This document shows, in pieces, positions 1 to 12,276 of a stretch of DNA of 64,000 bases (the stretch's first letter is position 1; each line of letters begins with the position of its first letter). The stretch lies in the NCBI RefSeq assembly GCF_963675165.1, contig NC_087377.1:15806198-15870197 (forward strand), given 5' to 3'. This DNA comes from Halichondria panicea (Eukaryota > Porifera > Demospongiae > Suberitida > Halichondriidae). Position numbers and translations under genes: made by a program. The notes beneath the pieces were generated by a model. It saw only the letters and a list, made by a program, of their open reading frames with translations. It was not told the origin of the DNA and did no database searches.

Positions 1-1929
<1,929 letters not shown>

Positions 1930-2361
1930 CTTCTCTGTAGAGAGTGGAATAAGATAAACAATGAATGTATTATATAAATTATATATAGTGTGTGCAAATT
2001 ATATCATGCCATCTAAATCATGTACATGCAGTAAACAGTGCTGTCTGCACTCACTGATAATAATCCAGAGGCTCTGTACAGTACAGTATCTTCACAGCAT
2101 GATACAGAAATACAGAAAAACAGCAACTAACAAGATACGCCCTCTTTCTCTGCAGAATAAACAATAATCTGTCACGCAATATACAATGCTAAACCACATG
2201 TAGCTAGCCTCGATCCAAGGTGAAGGAGGCTTAACCACGTGTGGTGCTTCCACAAAAGAAAAGAAAAAGAAATTGTGCAGTCAGTCAAAAATTGTGCAGT
2301 CAGTTTTGAAGCTCTGAGCAAGTGGTCAAACTATTTGTCTGTATTGGTGGAGGCTGAAGAC
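1930..2361. promoter_or_regulatory. Divergent intergenic region A1/U1 with E-box CACGTG at 2236-2241
   Basis: This lies between the class A start codon (1929, minus) and the start of the U1 remnant (ATG 2362, plus). A CACGTG E-box within CCACGTGTGG sits about 307 bp from the kinase ATG. The A2, A3 and A4 copies have the same motif 304, 319 and 298 bp away. A divergent promoter is inferred from gene orientation. No transcription start was seen. Confidence 0.45.
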
Positions 2362-2416
2362 ATGAGTCCATGGACAGGGACTACTGAAGAACCTTCATCA
2401 AGAACATTAACAAGGT

Positions 2417-2639
2417 AGAGTAAGTAACCCATCTTCGCCAGGCACCTATAATCGGCGGCTATTGCACGAAGCACAAGACAATTTTGCACAAAACTAACTA
2501 CATGGATCTACAGATGGGTAAGAAAGTAACAGCTCCCCAAAATTTGGAAAGAATAACTTGCTTGCGGACGGAATGGTGGTCATGAGAAGTGAGCTGCCGA
2601 ATGTATCGATAATCGTCAGTGAGACAGACACTTATCTCC
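2417..2639. other. Unrecognised DNA unique to the U1 copy
   Basis: This stretch has no counterpart in U2, U3 or U4. Together with the adjoining foldback it replaces roughly 560 bp present at 30106-30667. I see no convincing coding region in it. Confidence 0.5.
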
Positions 2640-3062
2640 GTCTTTGCACGCTTACCAAGCACTGAAACTACCAACACTAAACAATGCTTCTTGGCACAAC
2701 TCTAACTAGTGAGCACTACTTGCAGGCAAAGCAGCGTTAGCTGCAGATCGAGCCCCACCCAGCTAGGCATGACGAAAATTTTGCAGAAAATAATGCTGAT
2801 TCAGCAATAATTGTGCACATTCAGCAATAATTGTGGCAAATTAAACTGGGATTAGCCTCGATTGCAGGCCGCCCTGAAGATATGTGCACAATTATTGCTG
2901 AATCAGCACTATTTTTTGCAAAATTTTCGTCATGCCTAGCTGGGTGGGGCTCGATCTGCAGCTAACGCTGCTTTGCCTGCAAGTAGTGCTCACTAGTTAG
3001 AGTTGTGCCAAGAAGCATTGTTTAGTGTTGGTAGTTTCAGTGCTTGGTAAGCGTGCAAAGAC
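2640..3062. mobile_element. Foldback (long inverted repeat) element
   Basis: Bases 2640-2818 and 2884-3062 are near-perfect reverse complements (179 bp each) around a loop of about 65 bp. No transposase reading frame is visible. It is absent from the matching position of the near-identical U3 copy, so it arrived after, or together with, the local rearrangement. A non-autonomous DNA transposon or MITE is the likely class. Clear target duplications were not found. Confidence 0.75.
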
Positions 3063-3320
3063 AAAATCTAACAGCTAATGATGGGGAGAGTGTGGAGCAG
3101 CAACAGGCCAGTGACTTGGGCCCTAACTTTGGCCTTGTGCATGATACCCAGGTAACACACACACACACAGTTCACACCAAGTAATATACAAAAACTAGCG
3201 CTTAAAAACGCTTTTTTAAAGGTATTATCCGGCTTCTAAGACGTTTCGTTTTCGTATTATTTTCACTTTCGTATTACATGGTTAGAATTTGCATGATGAT
3301 AACTACCTCCCAAATAACGA

Positions 3321-3351
<31 letters not shown>

Positions 3352-3931
3352 TTGTTCCTGCCCACTCACACAGGAGGTCCACACGCTAACTAGCGATGAT
3401 GGTTTGCCCTCTGACATGACCTCTGAGGATGGCTCCACCCTCAACGCTATAGGCCACGCCCTCATCCAAATGCAGCATGGTGGGCAGACCACCCCCTTTC
3501 AGAGTCTGGCCAAAAATTAATGGTGAATAAAGAAGGCCAAATTTATCAGTGTGACGATTGCTTTTTTGCCAAATCCAGAAGTTATAGTCCTCGATAAGTT
3601 ATCCAAGTGCTTGTACATACTAATTACATGTAGAACCATGAGTATTATTGCTAATGTTTGAGGTTTCTTGGAAGTGGTGTTGAGTTTTTACTATGTTGTT
3701 GTGTGTGTTCAGGTCCTCTGTATGTGATGATCCCACCATCCAGTAGTGCTGAGATACTGCATGCAATGGGTCGACCTATAGCACCCAAGATGAGCGTGAT
3801 ATCAACTATGGATTATCACACGGCCGACCCCATCGTTCAAATGCAGTTGTGAGTACACAGTTCATGTGATTGCCTACCTCTGCATAACATGTATGACAGT
3901 ATGTTAGGGAAAGCATCATTCTTGCTACATA

Positions 3932-4135
3932 CCGTATTACTAGAATATTTTGCTGTTGGTGAAAAACCTTTACCAATCAGCAACAAAGTTAATCCTTTGC
4001 GATTGTGCTAACTATTGCGTTCTGGCAATAATCGTGTGTATTTATAGTCATACTTTAGGTTTTGCGATTTTATTGTTGCGAATTGATCAACCCTCGCAAA
4101 ATGTGCATATGCTCGTAAACATTCTAGTAATACGG
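3932..4135. mobile_element. TA-flanked MITE (CCGTATTACTAG family) in a U1 intron
   Basis: The left end CCGTATTACTAGAATATTTT is mirrored by the right end CATTCTAGTAATACGG, and both are flanked by TA (3930-3931, 4136-4137). There is no coding capacity. TA target sites and short inverted termini fit the Tc1/mariner superfamily. Copies sit in the same intron of U2 (24035-24239) and U3 (31520-31723), so it predates those duplications. Confidence 0.75.
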
Positions 4136-5036
4136 TAACTGTGAGGAGTGTTGTTATTATGGTGGTTGGTTTGCAGGTCTGGGGATATGGCCGCCAACAG
4201 GGAAGCTCAGAGGAAGGCTACACACAATGAAGGTGCTGCAAATTCAATACTGAAAGTTATAGTGAACAACAGATGTACATGTACTTACGTGGTCATAATC
4301 AAATAGAAGCATTTCCCACAAAGTACAGTTACGAAACTTTAACATCGAATTTGCCACTTCTAAAACTAATGACTTATTTGTTGTATGGAGGCTATCCATC
4401 CATGCTGTAACGTCTTAATAATTAAGTATGCCTTGACTGTACAGTAGGTGTACGTGTGTGTGTGAGGTCAAGGTTCATTCATTTTGCCAATTGGCTCAGC
4501 TTCATTGTACATGCCCTAAACACGATAATTACCAGTTGTTGTTGTTCTTCCCACGCCCAGTTGAGCGTTGTTGGCGTCGGGACAGGATCATCGAGCTCAT
4601 CAAGGTACTGGCTCAGATAGTGCCTGCTTGTCAGAAGAAAGACGCAACTACTGGTTCCATTGTTTTGGTTACTCGAAAAACCAAGTGCGTAGATATTACG
4701 ATTATTCTATTATTCATAATGTAAGTACGTACATATTGTATACCAGTACATGTGTTGTGTGTGGTGTCCCTTTTATCATAGTTGAGCCATTTTGCATTTA
4801 GCCAGTATAAATTATAGCTACTGTTATCATGTGATTTCCTCACCCCTTACTTCCTAAGCCCTCAAACTTCCACTCATGCAGTATGACTATGATCATGTGA
4901 CTCTTTAACCCCTCAGTTCCCGAGCCCCACCCCTCACTGGTCTGTCTCGGAAGAGGAGATAGACTTTGTATTCTGGGAGAAGGCGTCCACCCTACCCGAG
5001 GACAAGACCCCAACCAAGGACCTGAACTTGTTATGA

Positions 5037-5402
5037 GACTGTTAAATATTATTTTGTCTGTTTTTGTACTATTTTCTGGCAATGTAATTATGTATGTACC
5101 ACTTCATGTCATCATAATAACTTTATATGCGATAAAATTCTGTTGCAACTTAATTTTCTCTTACCTGCTTATAACGTGCAAATATTTAAGGCGTGGCTTC
5201 CGGTAAGCAGTCATTCCGCGAACATTGTGCAACGAAAAGAGGCCTATCCACAAAATATAAATGCCTCAAAAATTTCGCGCTATACGGTATTTAGCACTTA
5301 TAGGTCAACAGTTCGAATAAAAATAAACGAAATATGCGAACTTAATTAGAAAACTTTTTTCAAAAAGATTGTTAACAATGCACAACATATTACAATAACT
5401 AA
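5037..5402. other. Convergent spacer between U1 and B1
   Basis: An AT-rich spacer between the stop of U1 and the stop of B1. The part 5140-5300 (ending CGCTATACGGTA) is shared only with 32730-32880. It resembles one end of the CCGTATAGC MITE family but I could not define a full element. No gene is seen. Confidence 0.5.
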
Positions 5403-8400
5403 TTAATCGCTTATACAAAAGAAATCAACTGTTTGAAGATCATTATCAAATGGATTTGTCTGTCCTCCGGCTACAATGACCTCTCCACTAGGAAGTACTG
5501 AGCATGTGCAGCTGTGTCGTGCAGTAGGCAGGTCTCCCACTTTCACCCACCTCCTGGTGTCAGGCTGGTAGAGGTGGATCGATGAACTTGGGTTGACACT
5601 GTCGTCCCGTCCACCAACGACTAATAGTGACCTCCCAATACTGAGAGGAGCTGACCACTCGAGTGGTACTTCCTGTAAGGTCTGCCAGAGAGTGGGTGTG
5701 TCCATGTTGGAAAGGGCATTTGCAATGAGTTCATCGAGGTCGGCGTGATGCACTGTCTTGGTTTGACTACTCACAGTGTGATCCCACCCTCCCATTAGGA
5801 AAAGGGTGTTTCCTATGAGAGTCGATTTCAGTGATGATCGTGGGTTAGGTAGTGACTGAGCAATGTACCATCTTCTTGATGCCACATCCAACACCTCCAC
5901 AGAGGAGGTACGTCCTTTATCATCAATCCCACCAGCTACAATGATGTGGTTGTTGAAGGAGACAGCTGTTGAGGAAGAACGAGCAATGTTCATTGGTGGG
6001 TACGGGTGAGTCCATTCCCCTGATTCAAACACTGCAAGTTGATTGGTGGGTTTTTTGTTTCTTAGATAACGTCCTCCCACCAGCACTAGTCGATTAGCGA
6101 GTGATGTCATAGCGAACCACTTGGCAGTGTACTCTGGTAGTTTGGTCCATTGATCTTGCTCGAGCTTCATCACTGTACACAAGTCACGATCATTGCCTAC
6201 AACACCACCTCCACAAACATACACCGTGTCACCGATAACAACACTCTGTACCGAGGTGCCCATCTTGATTGGCATGTCTTTTCCTCTTCTCCATTTCAGA
6301 GTGAGTGGAGGTCTCAACTCTCTGGGAGGGGGACCCTGAATAATGAATGAGTGTAATTAGGATAGTGTCTACTAACAAGCGAGTGTTACTTGTAGCAATA
6401 ATTGCATGCACACTAAATCACTTTCTCTAATTAGCTTAAGAGGCCACGCCCACTAGTCTAATAGAATGTACAGTACGATTATAAGAGATCAAAGCTTCTA
6501 CTATAGCTCTGCAATAATATAATGGTGCATTTTGTCTCACCTGTCTCTGCTGTTGAATGATGGCGTCTCTCCTGACCAGCTCAGCATCTTTGTTGATAGA
6601 AATCTAAAACATAGACGTGAATATCATTAGTGGAAATTCTACAACAGAACGAGAACAAACAACAATTTCTGCTAAAGGAAGTACATAATTATAGGCACAC
6701 TCAAACGGATGTGTAGTTAGCGGCTTAACATGATTTATACAATAGCATCAATTGTTGAGGTATAATACTATTGTTGGAATCTCATCGACACACTTAGCTA
6801 CATGTACGCAAACAAATATCATTATTGTAGTATAATACTAGCGTATAAGAGTGTGTGCATTTGGTGACTACTATAATACCTGTAAGAGAGCGGCCCTCTC
6901 AACTAGAGCACCCTCTCTCTGGGAAATGAGATCAGCGATCGTTGACTCTTGTTCACTGAGTCGTCTGTCCTTGTCAGCAATCATACCATCTTTGGTGGCA
7001 CGGACACTATTCAATATCTGTATAAAAAAAGGTTATCAACATGCTAGCTCGTTGAACAAAATAGCTTATAATAAACGAAATAAACTGGTTCTGCTGACCT
7101 GTTGCAGTCTAGCCAGCTGAGTATCTTTGTCCGCTACTTCCTCATCTTTTTGAACAAGTAGCTCATCTTTTTGTGCCAGAAGTCCGTCTTTTTGATCTAG
7201 TTGATCGTCTTTTTGCACAAGAAGTACATCTTTCTCAGTAAGTTGTTCATCTTTCTGTGCTATTTGCTCATCTTTTCTCTCCAGTATCCTGTCCTTCTGG
7301 ACCATCTCTCTCTGAAAACAGAGTACAGCATGCAGTGTCAGACCCTTGCACCCACTAGCTCACTGGACTGGACTCACCTGTAGAGCCTCTATCCTCTTCT
7401 CCTTTGCCCTGATGGTCCTAGCAGTCTTCACTCGTCCAATGTCCAGCTGGAGCAGTCCTCCGTCCATCTCCCTCCCCACCTCCTCCAGAGACGAGAGGAG
7501 CTCAGCGGTGGTCGGTCTTCTCTCTGGGGTGTTGGCCAGACACTCCCTCACCAGACCAAACAGAGGGTGCTCACGTCCACCCGCCAGACTCCTCTCAAGG
7601 AGAGCCGTGTAGGGACCCCGACGCTCAAACTCTGAGCGAGCCAGGAGGTGGTCTGGGTTGTTGGGGTCGCTGTACGTGGGGGCAAGGAGATCTCCTGGAA
7701 ACACCTAGTCCAATGACACGAGTGGAAGAACATGTGAATACTGACTGTCATGATTGTTTTTATGTATGAGTGCACGTATATTCACAATCATACATACAAA
7801 ATGCATTTGCTGAAGGTCAACAATATTAAAGGGGGATCTCCCCAACACATACAACCACAATACTTATAAGGTAATTCACTGCATGAAAGGTCACCAGGAA
7901 TCTAACCTATGAATATCATTAACTACACACATACTTGTGTGAGTGCAAACAGTTGCAGCACTCCGAAAGAGAAGACGTCCAAACTGGATCCGTACACACT
8001 GTGACCTCTGTCAGAGAGGGCCTCGGGCGGCATGTACACCAGTGTCCCAGGAAACCTCGTCAGAGTCCTGGCCAGTCGACCAGGCTCCAGATTCACGATA
8101 CGAGAGTTACCAAAGTCGGTGATCTTGGCTCTCAGAGATGCCGTCAGCAGAACGTTCCTGGCAGTGAGATCACGATGGACTACGGACTCACGATGCAGGT
8201 GGAGCAGCCCTCGAGCCACACAGACCAGAATGTACTGGGTGACAGAGAGGGGGATGTTGGGGGTGGACTCCAGGAGATCGTCCAGACTTGAGTCCAGTCT
8301 CTCCATGACCAGGAGGGGCAGTCGAGAGCCAGTCACGAAACACAGCCCAATGAACTGGGTGATGTTGGGGTGACGGATGCGAGCCATGAGTCGACACTCT

Positions 8401-8697
8401 CGGCGGTAGTTCCCAGCTAGGTTGGCCACTCCACCACGCTCGTCCGTCTCCAGGAGAACATCGTGGATCTTCTTGGCTGCATACACCTCACCATTGATCA
8501 TCACCTGTGCATGGAGGCAGTCACACTTGAATAGCTAGCAGATACACTAGAGACAGTGCACAGAAACAGAGCATGCAGTGACTGACCTCTTGAACAGAGC
8601 CATAGGAGCCAGTTCCTAGAACTCTCTCCTCTCCAAAGTGCTCCACATTCTCCAGCACAAACTCCCTCAAGTCAGCATCATCTCGCAAAGAAAACAT
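5403..8697 (-). CDS. B1: kinase - coiled coil - Kelch receptor-like gene (784 aa model)
   Basis: Seven exons joined in phase: 8697-8587, 8504-7935, 7704-7378, 7311-7099, 7017-6880, 6603-6541, 6335-5403. Residues 1-336 are a kinase: Gly loop GTGSYGSV at 28-35, AAKK lysine 48, HRDLTARN with catalytic Asp149, DFG 167-169, then MPPEA. HRDLTARN is tyrosine-kinase-like. There is no Death domain and no signal peptide or membrane segment was noticed. Residues 337-474 are a coiled coil of repeated QKDxxL heptads. Residues 475-784 are one Kelch exon with six Gly-Gly motifs, read as a six-bladed propeller. The start is the first ATG of an exon whose upstream side carries the divergent promoter. The first Kelch motif has Cys in place of the usual Gly (VYVCGGG). 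A cytosolic ligand-sensing kinase is inferred. Confidence 0.85.
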
Positions 8698-8888
8698 TGG
8701 TAGTTAAGTTGACTCAGCTAGCTTGCTACAAGATGTACAAGATACGCCCTTTTTCCTATTCCAATGTCCAATCACATGCAATAACAGCTGAATCAGCAAA
8801 CTACGTGGTCACCCAGCACCCATGGAACATGGAGCAAGTGGCTAACTATTGTCTCAGTGTTAGGTGGAGGCTTTGTCCAGTACTATAA
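8698..8888. promoter_or_regulatory. Divergent intergenic region B1/P1
   Basis: It contains two CCAAT-like boxes (8760-8772) and TACGTG at 8802-8807. The latter is the degenerate equivalent of the CACGTG seen in B2, B3 and B4. Its distance to the kinase ATG is about 105 bp, as in B2 (96) and B4 (104). Promoter function is inferred. Confidence 0.4.
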
Positions 8889-9170
8889 TTTGTAGACCAC
8901 AGTGACATAGCCAGGACCATGGAGAGAGACCATTGCTGAGGAGGTGGGAATAGCAAGCTCCTGGCCAATCAGATGATCCTACATGACGAAGTTGCTCGTA
9001 AAGATGCAAGTCTGATGACAAACTCAGGATGATGAGTGAGTGATAGTGTTGTTATTTAATAGCCTGATAGGATATACCTACTGCCAACATTTTCATGTTC
9101 ACTGTACCCAAGTATTGTATTTGGATGGTCCGGAAGAACTGTTGTAAACTAGTAAATAGTATGTAGAGGA

Positions 9171-9436
9171 GCCTACGCACGCGAGGGACTGGCAAACTGC
9201 CTATCAGTCACTCGTCTCAGCTGCAACGAGCATTGCAGCCTATCAGATTGCTCAACGTCATATTAGCCCTGTAATTGTAACCGCACTTACACTTCAGGGG
9301 ATTCAGTACATAGCAAAATTTAACCACATTATCTATAATGATATTCATGTTTGGTAGTGTCATAATTATGATCCATATATTCCGCTGAGACGAGTGACTG
9401 ATAAGCAGTTGGCCAGTCGCTCGCACTACGCGCCAG
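9171..9436. mobile_element. Foldback element in P1 (copies in P2 and P4)
   Basis: The left arm ACTGGCAAACTGCCTATCAG...CTCGTCTCAGC is mirrored by the right arm GCTGAGACGAGTGACTGATA...CCAGTCGCTCGC, with about 160 bp between. No coding capacity. The same element is at 16137-16414 and 43903-44188, so it was duplicated along with the array unit. Confidence 0.65.
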
Positions 9437-9736
9437 TTTACCTTTTTAATACCCTCGAAATATACCCGCTATATACGGTTTCTTCTTTATAGTGCATGGT
9501 GTGCTTAAATCAATATGAAATTCATGCCCAAATTGTGGAAAATAAGCGTGGACAATATTTAAATAACACGCATAGTTTATGTGTACGTGTATTGAGTTTG
9601 TAATTCCTCAGGGCCATGTTCAAACTGAACCCCAATGCAAAGACGTCAAGTTCAAGCTGAATGCCCAAGAGTTCAAACCTCCGAGAGCAAGCTTCTCTCC
9701 AGTGGTCACTGCCTCCTCCACACCTCTCCGGTAAAT

Positions 9737-10574
9737 GCAATCATAATTATTATAATTGTGAAATAGCTTATCCCGAATTTCGAATATCAAAATGTGCATA
9801 CCCCCAGGCCATAATAATCTGTCTTTGAGCTCGTGCATGCATGAACAATCTGCCATCATGATCTTAGTATTATCATTGTACATGTACGGGATTGATCCCC
9901 CCATCCAGAACTACGAAACTAGCTGGCAAAAAGGACATCTAATTATTATTGCATATTGAGAATGCATTTTCAGTTGGTTGTATAATTGTTGCTTAGCAGT
10001 GGACTTTATAAATGCTCTGTAGTACCCAAAAGGACAACTCCCCTAGAAGTGTCCTACTATTAGGAGTTTTCACACTTTTTGTGTTTGGCCAGAGCCATTT
10101 GTCTATGCACAAGTCATGTTTCTGCCTGACATGCCCTTTGGGCCGTAGCCTTGGGCCTTGTCTGAGACCATGGTGGAGTCAAAGCTCCGTTCTGCAAATT
10201 GTGATTATGCTTATTTATATGCGTTTGTTAATTGTTAGTTCTAATTTGTCGTTTACGTGTCTGTGTCCATGAATAACTATTTGAACACGTCATAAAATGC
10301 AATTCATAGGACAGGAATGTTGCCACCAACTAGTGTGGCCCTGTTTTAGTACTCCTATAAAGGCTAGAGTATTGGTTATTGTACCTGTAGAAACTGGATT
10401 ATTAGCACTTACTCGATTATAAGCCCATGCTTAACTGCAAGTTTGTAATTAAGGTCATCTGTACTCCTTCCATTTCTCTCTATAATTTCATGTCATAATT
10501 ATTATTGAATTTATGATTTTACTAGTTACCCTCATTTCTCTGCACACACGCCCCCTCACTCACCCCTGCCACAG
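9737..10574. other. P1 intron without recognisable coding sequence
   Basis: About 840 bp between the PAM2 exon and the DKATV exon. It is shared with P2 (partly deleted) and P4. I see nothing in it beyond AT-rich intronic sequence. Confidence 0.5.
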
Positions 10575-12083
10575 AGACAAGGCGACTGTCGAGTCCTCAG
10601 CCTCTGTCCTACAAGAGCAAAATAATTTCGTTTCTGCTTGTTTCACCAAACTGGAGGTAAAAGTTTACGTAAGGACTTTGAGAAGGAGCGGGAAAATGAG
10701 TACAAAGAGAAGTACCTCTCGCTATTAGGTAAAGGTCCTGTAATTTACTTACTGTTATTATAACGTGTTATGTTAGGTAAGATCTTAGTATTATATTGGA
10801 GCATACTATAGGTAAAGGGTCATCGTGTAGTGTTTTGTAAAACAGTCATCATAATCCTTAGTTTTGCTGTATAGCGGCTCTTGGGCTATCAGAAATGTTC
10901 ATGGGGTCTAATAATTATTCACGTTTCAATGTTAGGAAACCACACCCATCAATAGCTTTATCCCAGTTTTAATGTTTACGTTAGCTGCTCTGCCCCAAAA
11001 AACGTGAAATGTTGCACCTCACCTGCTACGGTACATGCTAACACTGTATATCACTATACAACCACTTGAATGCAGATAAAGCACAATCACTCTCTTTATT
11101 GTCTCCCAAGAAGTTAAGTAGCTAACTGTTCTCTGTTGCACTGGATGAGTGCTGATTCGGCTTTGTTTAAGTCCAAGAGCAAGAAATCAAAGTGGCTCGA
11201 CTAGTGAGTTGTGTCCCGTCAGTTAGTGTGTAGAGTTGTAGTGAAGCTTTTCTTATTCTAGTCACTCTATAGAGATTATTATAGAATACAGTCAGGTTAA
11301 TTAATGGACTCCATAGCGGACCTATGCCACCTCTAGAGTACAGCTATACTGTTTCACTGTATATCTTGAAGTAAGATTATAATCTAGTGCAATAAGATAC
11401 TATTAGTGTTATGATTCTACTAAAACTCGTTCTCAAAAGTTTCAGCCTATAGTCTAGTTTTATTTTATTGCTCCCGTTACTTGCTGCTTAGCCTATAGAT
11501 CTTTATTATTTATGTCAACAGCCGAGGGTAGCACTTCAGTGCTCTAGTTCTAATTGTAGATTGACTGATCGATTTGTTTTCTGTACTATTGTTTGATTTT
11601 TCCACCCCTCATCTTTTCCGGCCCCCAGTTATGCGGCCATTTTTCAGCCCGGCCAAGTGTTGAGGAGACAAGAAGAGGCACTGAGAATGGAGGTAGAGGT
11701 ACAGAGTACATTAGCTGGAAAATGCATTTGTGTCATACTTTGTAGAGTCCCTTAAAGTCATTCAAGGTCAGCTATAGTGTGTCCTATTTGAAGGTGTGCA
11801 TGCAATGTAATGGGAGAGAGCGTCCACCCAATGTACAATCATGTACGACCCCCCCCCCACACACACATCTTTAGGCCTACTATGCTGCTAAGAAAGAGAG
11901 GGGCCTCGATCACGTAAACTTCCACTCAGTGTGACTGTGACTATGCGACTCTTTAACCCCTCAGTTCCCGAGCCCCACCCCTCACTGTCTGACTCGGAAG
12001 AGGAGATAGACTTTGTATTCTGGGAGAAGGCGTCCACCCTACCCTCGGACAAGACCCCAACCAAGGACCTGAACTTGTTATGA

Positions 12084-12276
12084 GACTGTTAAATATTATT
12101 TTGTCTGTTTTTGTACTATTTTCTGGCAATGTAATTATGTATGTACCACTTCATGTCATCATAATAACTATAATTATATGCGATAAAATTCTGTTGCAAC
12201 TCAACATGATAAAAATAATATCAATATCGTTATAAACACTCATCGCACAATTAAAGAGAAACAATTAACAAAATAA
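12084..12276. other. Convergent spacer between P1 and B2
   Basis: An AT-rich 3' spacer between the stops of P1 and B2. It is similar to spacers after other P and U copies. Shared 3' flanks are probably the homology that drives unequal crossing-over. Confidence 0.4.

Larger units (their letters stand above)
2362..5036 (+). pseudogene. U1: USF-like bHLH gene remnant
   Basis: Exon-like segments: 2362-2414 (starts MSPWTGTTEE), a remnant of the acidic exon ending 3151, 3374-3520, 3713-3848 (PLYVMIPPSSS), 4177-4232, 4561-4720, 4917-5036 (ends KDLNLL). The PLYVM block, then REAQRKATHNEVER, then a helix with RDRIIELIKVLAQIVPAC, matches the order in vertebrate USF1/2 (YVMM block, then QHNEVERRRRDKIN and the loop). 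Lesions relative to U3 are: the 5' part of the acidic exon is replaced by unrelated DNA and a foldback element (2417-3080), a stop at 3518-3520, and 11 extra bases near 4687 that shift the frame after the loop. No leucine zipper follows. It starts head-to-head with A1 and converges on B1. Confidence 0.6.
8889..12083 (+). pseudogene. P1: gene with PAM2-like motif, probably impaired copy
   Basis: Recognisable segments: a conserved 8919-9035 block, 9612-9730 with the motif FKLNAQEFKPP, 10575-10656 (DKATVESSASVLQEQNN), a charged helix 10674-10728 (DFEKERENEYKEKYLSLL), 11144-11203 (MSADSALFKSKSKKSKWLD), 11629-11705 (YAAIFQPGQVLRRQEEAL) and the final exon 11965-12083 (SDSEEEIDFVFWEKA...DLNLL). 9612-9730 joins 10575-10656 in phase, and 11629-11705 joins 11965-12083 in phase. 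xLNAxEFxP is the PABP-binding PAM2 pattern; the PAM2 plus an EYKEKYLSLL-type helix faintly recalls PAIP1. The acceptor before MSADS is ACTGG here but ACAGG in P4, so it is broken. The charged helix is not in phase with the previous exon unless a 17-bp intron is allowed. Identity is uncertain. Confidence 0.5.

Noticed and set aside
8032-8373. Plus-strand open frames of 60-120 residues opposite kinase exons (also at 7346, 14283, 34923, 35627, 42775)
   Set aside because: They are antisense shadows of the conserved kinase exons. They have no splice context, and their conservation follows from the minus-strand coding.
9616-9660. LNPNAK, a second PAM2-like string in another frame of the PAM2 exon
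   Set aside because: That frame reaches TGA after about 14 codons and does not join the neighbouring exons. The frame with LNAQEFKP does.
10657-10673. A 17-bp intron between the DKATV and charged-helix segments of P1
   Set aside because: It is too short for a spliceosomal intron. It more likely reflects a frame change or a wrong exon border, so it is not used in a gene model.
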